Assembly (NCBI GenBank): GCA_029880325.1
Contig: JAOUOP010000013.1
Location: forward strand, 1 to 64,000
Direction of reading: 5' to 3'
DNA length: 64,000 nt
Source: Myxococcales bacterium
GTDB taxonomy: Bacteria > Myxococcota_A > Polyangia > Polyangiales > JAFGIB01
This document shows positions 57,758 to 64,000 of this stretch, one piece after another (position 1 is the stretch's first letter; each line of letters starts with the position of its first letter). The notes under the pieces are model-generated. The model worked only from the letters and a program-made list of their open reading frames with translations. It was not told the DNA's origin and searched no databases. The position numbers were made by a program, and so were the translations under genes.

Positions 57758-57943
57758 CGCGGCGCTCCCCGGGCGATCGCCGCGCTGGCGCGTTGCCAAG
57801 GCCGGCGGCCCGGGTCTACTGTCCGCCGCGCCCGCCTCGCGCGGCCCCGATCGATGCTCGGAGATACTCCCGGTATGACCTTCGATCGCCGAAGCCCCTG
57901 CGAAGACGCTCCCTTGCACGATCATCACACGAGTCGGTGAACT

Positions 57944-60361
57944 ATGCGGGCTAGCTCCACAGCAGAAGACCGGATCGCGCGCCTGTGGCTGCCGATCGTC
58001 CTGGGGGCTGTGGCCGCAGCGCTGGTATTTCGGCTGTCGGCCTTTGGCATCTGGGATCCCTGGGAGCTGGAGGCGGCCGATAGCGCGCGGCGACTGATCG
58101 AGGGCAAGCTCGAGCGCGCGCCCCACGCTGGCATCTGGCTGGTAGGCCAGGGCTTCCGACTGCTGGGCATCAGCGAGCTGGCCGGCCGCCTGCCGATGGC
58201 GCTCAGCGGCCTGTTCGCCCTGGGGCTGCTCTACGCGCTACTGGCCCGCTTCGTCGACCGCCGCACCGCCGTCTATGGCGTGGTGGTGGGCGCCAGCAGT
58301 CCGCTCTTCATCTTCAACGCCCGCGCCATGCTGGGCGAGGCTCCGGCGTTCGCACTGCAGGGTCTTTTGGCGCTTTCAGCGGCACGGGCCACGCTCGATC
58401 GGGGCGCTTCCAGGAGGCTGCGCTACGGCCACATCGGGCTATTGCTCCTGGCCACGCTGCTGGCCATCGAAGCGCGCGGTGCGCTGCTGGGCGCGCTACC
58501 GCCGCTGCTGGCTGCGGCCGTGGTGGCAGCTGCCGACGGTCGCCTGGGCGATGGGCGCCGCGATCCGGCCGGGTCACTGGCGGCGTGGGTGCTGTGGGGG
58601 CTGTCGCTGCTGATCGCGACCATGGTCCTGCTCGACGCCTCCGCCGACCGCATCAGCTACAGCCCCTGGCTCGGCGGCGGCGCACGCGGCGGACAGCCGC
58701 CGGGCTTCCACGTTCCGCTGGTGCAGATCTTCCACGCCTTCGCCCCCTTCAGCGCCCTGTTGCCGCTGGCCCTGGCCCACGCGGTCGCCAGCGACGGGCG
58801 CAGCGACGAAGGGGCCTCGCCGAACGGCACGCGCCAGCTGGGTCTCTTGCTGGGTCTCTGGGCCGGCTTCGGCTATGGCGCCCAGACCCTCTACCTCTCC
58901 CGCTACGGCGACGCGGTCACCTTCCTGCCGCTGTTGGCGCTGGCGGGACTTTTGGCGCTGCTCTTGCGCGACTTCGACCGCCGCGACGAACCGAGCTGGG
59001 CGTTGGCGATCTGCGCGGCCCTGCTGACGGTGCTGCTGATCCGCGACTACGCCCTCTACCCCACCTCACCCGTGCGCGGCGTGTCCGTGGCCAGCATCGA
59101 GGTGCCCGAGGTCTTCAATCCCAAGCGCTACTGGACGCTCGGACTGGGCCTGTTCGCGGGCATCGCGGTGCTGTCGCTGGCGAGCGCGAGACAGCCCTGG
59201 CCCGAGGCGAGCGGCGAGCGCAGCTGGGCGCAGGTGCTGCTGGGGCGCGTGCTCGAGACCTGGCGCGCGCCCTATGGGCTCCTGGCGCAGAGCTGGCGTC
59301 GCGGGTGGGGTCCACGCCTGTGGCTGCTGGCGCTCGTGATGGTGCTGCTGGCCCTGGAGGTCTTCGGGCTGACGGCGCTGATCGCCGGCGAGCGCCTCAG
59401 GCTCTCGACCCAGGCCATGCGCTGGGCCAAGCGCCTGATGCTGGTGCCGCCGGCGCTGCCGGTGGCGGTGGCGCTGGTGCAGCTGGCGTTTACGCTTTTC
59501 GGCCTCAGCCGCAGACGCGCGCTGCCGCTTTTGATCGCTGGCGCCCTGTGTGGCCTCTACGCCGCCCAGGGGTTCATGCCGGCGCTGAGCGCACACTTTT
59601 CACCGCGCGACGTCTACGATCGCTACAACGAGCTTGCCGCGGAAGGCGAACCCCTGGGCGAGCACCAGGTCGGCGGGCGCGCCGCCGCTTACTACGCGCG
59701 CGGCGACGTGGTCGAGCTCGAATCGCGCCAAGCCCTGGTCTCCTTTCTGGCCAAGCCGGGACGCCGCTGGGCGGTCTTTCCCACCAGCGATTTACCCCAG
59801 GTCGACCGCGACTTTCGGCGCCAGAAAAACCAGCACCTCTTCGTGGCCGATGCACGCAGCGCGCGCGTGCTCTTGGCCACCAACAGCGCCATCGAGGGCC
59901 GCGAAAACCAGAGCTTCCTGGTGCGCCACGTGCACCGCACGGCCCCCAAGATTCAACACCCAGTCAAGGCCGACCTCGAGGACAAAATCCGCTTCCTGGG
60001 CTACGATTTGAAGCTACCCCACGGCGATCATGTGGGGGCCGGCGAGCGCTTCGAGGTCACCTGGTACTTCGAGGCCCTGCAGCGGGTCACCGGCAACTGG
60101 AAGATCTTCGTGCACATCGACAGCGCCGGCCAGCGCATCCACGGCGACCATTTCCCGGTCGACGGCAAGTACCCGGTCGCGCTCTGGGAAAAGGGCGACA
60201 TCATCGCCGACTCCCAGCAGCTGGATGTTCCCGGCAACTACCGCTCCGGCGAGTTCACGATTTTCCTCGGCTTCTATTCCGGCGAGAACCGGCTGAAGGT
60301 TGCCGAAGGCCCCAAGGACGACGCCAATCGGATTCGCGCCGGGGTATTGCGGATTCGCTGA
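57944..60361 (+). CDS. Polytopic membrane glycosyltransferase (GT39/ArnT-like) with C-terminal beta domain
   Basis: The 805-residue protein has a hydrophobic core of about twelve segments (to about residue 545). The early acidic motif GIWDPWELEAADSARRL corresponds to the catalytic Asp/Glu in the first periplasmic loop of GT-C enzymes. A soluble beta-rich domain (about 660-805; WYFEALQRVTGNWKIFVHID) follows. It resembles prokaryotic dolichyl-phosphate-mannose-type transferases. A sugar-lipid donor is expected; the acceptor is unknown. It starts 186 bp after the M23 gene and is followed by a PilZ gene 23 bp downstream. Confidence 0.78.
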   Translation: MRASSTAEDRIARLWLPIVLGAVAAALVFRLSAFGIWDPWELEAADSARRLIEGKLERAPHAGIWLVGQGFRLLGISELAGRLPMALSGLFALGLLYALLARFVDRRTAVYGVVVGASSPLFIFNARAMLGEAPAFALQGLLALSAARATLDRGASRRLRYGHIGLLLLATLLAIEARGALLGALPPLLAAAVVAAADGRLGDGRRDPAGSLAAWVLWGLSLLIATMVLLDASADRISYSPWLGGGARGGQPPGFHVPLVQIFHAFAPFSALLPLALAHAVASDGRSDEGASPNGTRQLGLLLGLWAGFGYGAQTLYLSRYGDAVTFLPLLALAGLLALLLRDFDRRDEPSWALAICAALLTVLLIRDYALYPTSPVRGVSVASIEVPEVFNPKRYWTLGLGLFAGIAVLSLASARQPWPEASGERSWAQVLLGRVLETWRAPYGLLAQSWRRGWGPRLWLLALVMVLLALEVFGLTALIAGERLRLSTQAMRWAKRLMLVPPALPVAVALVQLAFTLFGLSRRRALPLLIAGALCGLYAAQGFMPALSAHFSPRDVYDRYNELAAEGEPLGEHQVGGRAAAYYARGDVVELESRQALVSFLAKPGRRWAVFPTSDLPQVDRDFRRQKNQHLFVADARSARVLLATNSAIEGRENQSFLVRHVHRTAPKIQHPVKADLEDKIRFLGYDLKLPHGDHVGAGERFEVTWYFEALQRVTGNWKIFVHIDSAGQRIHGDHFPVDGKYPVALWEKGDIIADSQQLDVPGNYRSGEFTIFLGFYSGENRLKVAEGPKDDANRIRAGVLRIR

Positions 60362-60384
60362 GCGGGTGCAAGAACTCGTTTTGC

Positions 60385-60792
60385 ATGTCGCTTCCATCCG
60401 ATGAGCATGAGAGCGAGGGTGAGCCCGCCGGCTCCGAACGCCGCATCCACCCGCGCTACGAAACCTCCGTCAAGGTCGACTACGCCAACGGCGACACCTT
60501 TCTCTTCGCCTATCTGCAGAACATCAGCCAGATGGGCATCTTCATTCGCACCGACGACCCGCTCGAGGTCGGCACCAACCTGCGCCTGCGCTTCCCCATC
60601 GACGGCGACGAGCCGCTGACCCTCGACGGCGAGGTCACCTGGATCAATCCCTACCGCGAAGGCGGCGAGAACATCAATCCGGGCATGGGCGTGCGCTTCG
60701 TGGACCTCACGGCCGAACGGCGCGAGCAGGTGGTGGAGCTGGTGCGCACCGTGGCTTATCTGCGAAGCGACTGCGACGAATCGGACGCTTGA
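60385..60792 (+). CDS. PilZ-domain protein (myxobacterial TIGR02266-like)
   Basis: The 135-residue protein is essentially one PilZ domain: ERRIHPRYETSVKVDY supplies the RxxxR-type start, though the second Arg differs in spacing, and NISQMGIFIRT the N-x-S-x-x-G motif. The C-terminal GMGVRFVDLTAERREQVVEL completes the domain. It is 23 bp from the glycosyltransferase gene, suggesting one transcript. Its 3' end overlaps the next, convergent PilZ gene by 37 bp. Confidence 0.85.
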   Translation: MSLPSDEHESEGEPAGSERRIHPRYETSVKVDYANGDTFLFAYLQNISQMGIFIRTDDPLEVGTNLRLRFPIDGDEPLTLDGEVTWINPYREGGENINPGMGVRFVDLTAERREQVVELVRTVAYLRSDCDESDA

Positions 60793-61403
60793 GGGCCCGC
60801 TTGAAGGCCTGCGTGAAGACCCGGAAGCGTCAAAGCCCGCGGGCGACGGCGCAGCACCTGCAGGCGCTCGACAAAGCTACGTGCTGGGGTGCGGTGGCGC
60901 GGACCGGCCACGGGGCCGGCGGGGCGGCCAAAGGTCAGCAGCGGGGCCTCGGCCTCGAAGTATAAGCCCTCGGCCAGCTTGGCACGGGCGGCGACCGCAT
61001 TCGCCGAAACCACGCGCTGCTGCGGCAACGGCGGCGGCAATCCGCGCAGCAGCTGCTCCATCAGCCGGCGCTGCTCCTCGGCAAGCTCTGTGAAGCACAG
61101 CCCCATGCCCGAGCTGAAGCCATCGCGGCGGCGCCGGGCCAGGGCCACGCGCACCACTTCCGCCCGCGCGGTCACCGGCCGCGCCCGCCTGGGCCAGCGT
61201 GGCGGACGGAAGCTGACCACCAGCTGATCGCCTTCCGAGAGCGGCAGCTGGCTGGGCAGCCACATGCCCAAAGGCGAAAGATCTTCTGCCCGATAGGCCA
61301 GGGAGCCGTCCCAGAGCGGGCTCTGGACGTCGCAGTCGATCTGAACCGCACGGCGCAGGTGAAGGCGGCGGCTGGACGAGCTGGGAGCGGAGATCAGCGT
61401 CAT
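60756..61403 (-). CDS. PilZ-domain protein
   Basis: The 215-residue protein starts at ATG 61403. A PilZ-like domain (about 12-125) has SRRLHLRRAVQIDCDVQS, DLSPLGMWLPS and GMGLCFTELAEEQRR. The motif DLSPLGM fits D-x-S-x-x-G. A basic, Pro/Ala-rich tail of about 80 residues follows, with no recognised domain. It is convergent with and overlaps the other PilZ gene. Confidence 0.78.
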   Translation of the reverse strand: MTLISAPSSSSRRLHLRRAVQIDCDVQSPLWDGSLAYRAEDLSPLGMWLPSQLPLSEGDQLVVSFRPPRWPRRARPVTARAEVVRVALARRRRDGFSSGMGLCFTELAEEQRRLMEQLLRGLPPPLPQQRVVSANAVAARAKLAEGLYFEAEAPLLTFGRPAGPVAGPRHRTPARSFVERLQVLRRRPRALTLPGLHAGLQAGPQASDSSQSLRR

Positions 61404-61516
61404 ACCTACATTGTAGGCCAGTCTCCTACCCCGCCCAAAGAAATGGCGAGGGTGCCGGGAAGCTCCGAACTTGACAGCGGTGGCGGCCCGCGACGTGAAT
61501 GCCCCGGGAGGCTTCG

Positions 61517-62314
61517 ATGACCCACGCACTTTCCCTCTTCAAACTCGATGGCAAGGTGGCCCTGGTGACCGGTGGTGGACGCGGTCTCGGCTACCACATG
61601 GCCGAAGGCCTGGCCGAAGCCGGCGCCGATGTGGCGATCTGCGGGCGCAATCCCGAGACCCTGGAAGCGGCGCGCAAAAAGCTCGCCGCCATCGGCAGCA
61701 ATGCCCTGGCCCTACCCTGTGATGTCGCGAAGGAAGCCGACGTGGTGGCCTTGGCCGCGCGCATGAAAGAACACTACGGACGCTGCGACATTCTGATCAA
61801 CAACGCGGGCGTCAGCGCCCTGGGGCCGAGCGAGCAAATGGCGACCGAAAGCTGGCAGCAACTGATGGACATCAACCTCGGCGGTACCTTCCTGTGTTGC
61901 CGCGAGATCGGCAAGCAGATGATCGCCCAGAAATCCGGCTCCATCATCAACGTCTCCAGTGAAAACGGCCAGGTGGGCTTCTCGATGGGCATGAGCGCCT
62001 ACGCCACCACCAAAATTGGCCAAGTCGGCCTCACTCGATCGCTGGCGGTCGAGTGGGGCCAACACGGCATCCGCGTCAACGCGTTGCTTCCGGGAAATAC
62101 CGAGGAAGGCATGACCGAGTTCTTCAAGGACCGCGAGGGCCCGCTGTACCAGGGTTTCGGGGCGCCGCTGGTGAAGCTGGTGCCGTCGGGTCGGCTCGGG
62201 ACGGGTGATGACTTCAAGGGCGCGGCGGTCTTTCTCGCCTCCGACGCCAGCGCCTACGTCAATGGGGCGATGCTCGTCGTCGACGGTGGCTTCACCATCA
62301 ACGCAGGGGTTTGA
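61517..62314 (+). CDS. Short-chain dehydrogenase/reductase
   Basis: The 265-residue enzyme has the NAD(P)-binding TGGGRGLGYHMAEGL, NNAGVSALG, the catalytic Ser in IINVSSENGQ, Tyr/Lys in SAYATTKIGQVG, and a C-terminal SDASAYVNGAMLVVDGG. This is a classical SDR, close to gluconate 5-dehydrogenase or 3-oxoacyl-reductase-like members; substrate is undetermined. ATG 61517 follows GGGAGG by about six bases. Confidence 0.92.
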   Translation: MTHALSLFKLDGKVALVTGGGRGLGYHMAEGLAEAGADVAICGRNPETLEAARKKLAAIGSNALALPCDVAKEADVVALAARMKEHYGRCDILINNAGVSALGPSEQMATESWQQLMDINLGGTFLCCREIGKQMIAQKSGSIINVSSENGQVGFSMGMSAYATTKIGQVGLTRSLAVEWGQHGIRVNALLPGNTEEGMTEFFKDREGPLYQGFGAPLVKLVPSGRLGTGDDFKGAAVFLASDASAYVNGAMLVVDGGFTINAGV

Positions 62315-62425
62315 ACGTCCGCCGATACCCGATGTCGCCCAGAACCCTCACCCTCCCATAATTCGACTTGCGACTGCGCCCGGATCATGGCTCGATTGGG
62401 TGACCTCAGGCTTGGACGGAGCGTG

Positions 62426-62960
62426 ATGCCGAGACACACGGGGACGGCCGCACTGCTGCTTTTCGCAAGTCGGATGCATGGGGGGATGACACGACCCCCG
62501 CAATGGATGCCGCCGCTGACGCCGCGCAGGCTGAGCCCACGCCGCTACCGGGCGTCCGCTCACCCACGTCGAGCAGCGACGCCAGTGCCAAGAACGCGCC
62601 GAGTACCGATGCGATGGACGCTGGCCCGGCCACCTCCCCCGGGTCAGCCACCACCTGCGCCAGCGACAAGGATTGCCAAGCCGAGGGCCTGCTCTGCAAC
62701 CCCCTACGGAGTCCTGCATGGGCTGCGTCTACGACACCGACTGCGGCGATGGAAACCGCTGCTCGGCCGGCGAATGTCTGCAGCTTATCTCCGTCGGAAC
62801 GGCCCCCTGCCCCTGCACGTCCACCCACGCCGCGCGCCCCTGCATCAATAGCGACGACTGGGGCGGCATCATGAGCACCTGCAACGCCACGGGCTCGCAC
62901 CGCATCGACGTGCTCTGCGAAGGGGAGAGCCGCCCGCCACGTGTTCAAACGCGTGGTTGA
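62426..62960 (+). pseudogene. Frameshifted Cys-rich lipoprotein gene
   Basis: Three frames together read like one typical lipoprotein of this genome. First come a signal-like start (PRHTGTAALLLFA), then GDDTTPAMDAAADAAQAEP and a Ser/Ala linker to CASDKDCQAEGLLCNP, then SCMGCVYDTDCGDGNRCSAG ending at ECLQL. Frameshifts fall near 62475 and near 62700, and the lipobox Cys is not readable. Either this is a recent pseudogene or the assembly has indel errors here. Function is unknown. Confidence 0.65.
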
Positions 62961-62986
62961 AGCCAAAGCCGTGCTTTAATCGCGCC

Positions 62987-63820
62987 GTGACGCAGCCGCC
63001 AACACAGTCCCACGCACTACCCGAGCGCTGCGACATCCTGGGCGTGGGTGTCAGCGTGACGGACTACGCCGAGGTCGTGCAAAGCGTGGTGCAAGCGGCG
63101 CGAGCACGACAACCGTTGCTGCTGGCGGCGGCCGACGTGCACCTGATCATGCAGGCCCAGCGCGACCGGGCCTACGCCGCTGCGCTCAATGCCTTCGACA
63201 TCGTCACCCCCGACGGTCAGCCGGTGCGCTGGGGCCTGGGCCTGACCGCGCAGACTTGGCTCGACGACCGCGTCTACGGACCGACGCTGATGCTGCAGGT
63301 CTGCCAAGCGGCGGCCGCAGCTTCACTACCGATCTTCCTCTACGGCAGCCGGGAGCAAACCCTGAAGCGGCTCGGCGAGGCCCTACGTCAACGCTTCCCG
63401 ACGCTGAAGATCGCCGGCTCGCGTGCCGGCCGCTTTCGCAGCCTGTCAGCCGATGAACAACGAGCCGACGCCGAGGAAATCAATGCCTCGGGCGCCGCGA
63501 TCACCTTCGTGGGCATGGGCTGCCCGCGACAGGAGTGGTGGATCTTCCACATGCGCGAGCGCCTCTCGATGCCGCTTCTGGCCGTCGGCGCCGGCTTCGA
63601 CTTCCACTCCGGGCAGGTGGCCCAGGCCCCGCCCTGGATGCAGCGGCGTGGCCTCGAGTGGTTGTTTCGGCTGTCGCGCGAGCCCCGGAGGCTGTGGCGC
63701 CGTTACCTCCTGCTGACCCCCCAGTACGTTCCCCTGATCGCCGCCCAGGCCCTGGGCCTCAGGCGCTTTGCGCACCACGTCGACCTGAGCGAAGCGCTCG
63801 GCCGGGACTGCCCCGGCTGA
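62987..63820 (+). CDS. WecG/TagA/CpsF-family glycosyltransferase
   Basis: The 277-residue protein has the family core: DILGVGVSVTDYAEV, the acidic catalytic region AADVHLIMQAQRD and IVTPDGQPVRWGLGL, FLYGSREQTLKRL, and FVGMGCPRQEWWIFHMRE. GT26-type enzymes add a sugar (for example ManNAcA) to a polyprenyl-diphosphate-linked acceptor at the inner membrane. The start is GTG 62987; a TTG at 62957 is an alternative. It may belong to a polysaccharide locus continuing beyond the window. Confidence 0.92.
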   Translation: MTQPPTQSHALPERCDILGVGVSVTDYAEVVQSVVQAARARQPLLLAAADVHLIMQAQRDRAYAAALNAFDIVTPDGQPVRWGLGLTAQTWLDDRVYGPTLMLQVCQAAAAASLPIFLYGSREQTLKRLGEALRQRFPTLKIAGSRAGRFRSLSADEQRADAEEINASGAAITFVGMGCPRQEWWIFHMRERLSMPLLAVGAGFDFHSGQVAQAPPWMQRRGLEWLFRLSREPRRLWRRYLLLTPQYVPLIAAQALGLRRFAHHVDLSEALGRDCPG

Positions 63821-63879
63821 GCTGAGCCGCCGGCGAGCCCGCTTGCTGCGACCGGGGATCCGGTGCAGCTTACCCAGCC

Positions 63880-64000
63880 ATGCCGGAGCCCCGTCCCGAG
63901 TCCGTCTTGCTCTTCGGTTCGCCCAGCGTCGAACGGCGGGTCTCGGTGGCCTCGGCCCAGTTCATCACCGGCTTTCTGGATGCACGCCTGTGGTTCTGGA
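63880..64000 (+). CDS. 5' end of an unidentified gene (truncated by the window)
   Basis: From ATG 63880 the frame stays open to the window end and reads MPEPRPESVLLFGSPSVERR then VSVASAQFITGFLDARLWFW. Forty residues are too few for a family call. Its position downstream of the WecG-like gene suggests a polysaccharide or carbohydrate role, but that is only context. Confidence 0.45.
   Translation, partial: MPEPRPESVLLFGSPSVERRVSVASAQFITGFLDARLWFW

Noticed and set aside
56279..58126. Long minus-strand open frame opposite the M23 peptidase
   Set aside because: It shadows a gene with clear M23 motifs and has no recognisable motif of its own.
61404..61440. ccagtctcctac near the PilZ start resembling the family-2 terminus
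   Set aside because: Only about ten bases match and there is no opposite end or palindrome around it; chance similarity is likely.

Overview
The window is 64 kb of GC-rich (roughly two-thirds G+C) chromosomal DNA. Its gene content points to a myxobacterium-like member of the Myxococcota (Deltaproteobacteria in older usage). The supporting evidence is an mglB-mglA pair, several PilZ proteins, two sigma-54 enhancer-binding regulators (one with FHA domains), many lipoproteins with Cys-rich or EGF-like repeats, and a FadL-type outer membrane protein. The species cannot be named from the sequence alone. There is no prophage, plasmid or CRISPR array.

Layout. 0.4-9.8 kb: a soluble AmiC-like/PAS/HisKA_2 sensor kinase divergent from a single-domain receiver, a lipoprotein, an ArnT/PMT-like membrane glycosyltransferase, a PilZ protein, a thrS remnant and miaA. 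10-18 kb: a small lipoprotein, then a tight EGF-repeat lipoprotein / FadL-like porin / Cys-rich lipoprotein operon; the two lipoproteins share a C-terminal domain I do not recognise. 18-25 kb: a GAF-PAS-sigma54 regulator, an OsmC-like/methyltransferase pair behind three palindromic operator-like sites, a Cys-rich exported protein and an FHA-sigma54 regulator. 25-32 kb: gcvT-gcvH, a flippase-like membrane protein, and a Na+-pumping biotin-dependent decarboxylase whose beta, small, biotin-carrier and carboxyltransferase subunits lie together, with the carrier gene inverted. 32-45 kb: a lipase-like lipoprotein, RDD and SpoIIM-like membrane proteins, mglB-mglA, a TPR protein, a GH113-like hydrolase, ftsE-ftsX plus a metal-ligand-less EnvC-like factor, and an SGNH-type hydrolase. 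44.6-45.3 kb: a transposase remnant joined to the 3' part of a Met/Cys-metabolism PLP enzyme gene. 46-56 kb: tRNA-Arg, apt, surE, tRNA-Pro, then the translation operon thrS-infC-rpmI-rplT-pheS-pheT-ihfA-merR (all minus strand) with tRNA-Val upstream. infC appears to start at a rare ATC codon. 56-64 kb: an M23 peptidase, a second membrane glycosyltransferase, two overlapping convergent PilZ genes, an SDR oxidoreductase, a frameshifted Cys-rich lipoprotein, a WecG/TagA/CpsF glycosyltransferase and the start of one further gene.

The most unusual signal is non-coding. Nine or ten elements of 166-172 bp lie between genes. Each is an imperfect palindrome over its whole length, has no convincing ORF, and most are flanked by matching or near-matching 4-bp CTAG/CTAA/CCAG/TTAA-type sequences. 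They belong to at least four sequence families with the same size and architecture. At four of six loci they sit as back-to-back pairs sharing the 4-bp junction. One supplies the stop codon of a sigma-54 regulator. They look like non-autonomous, hairpin-type mobile elements whose mobiliser is not in the window.
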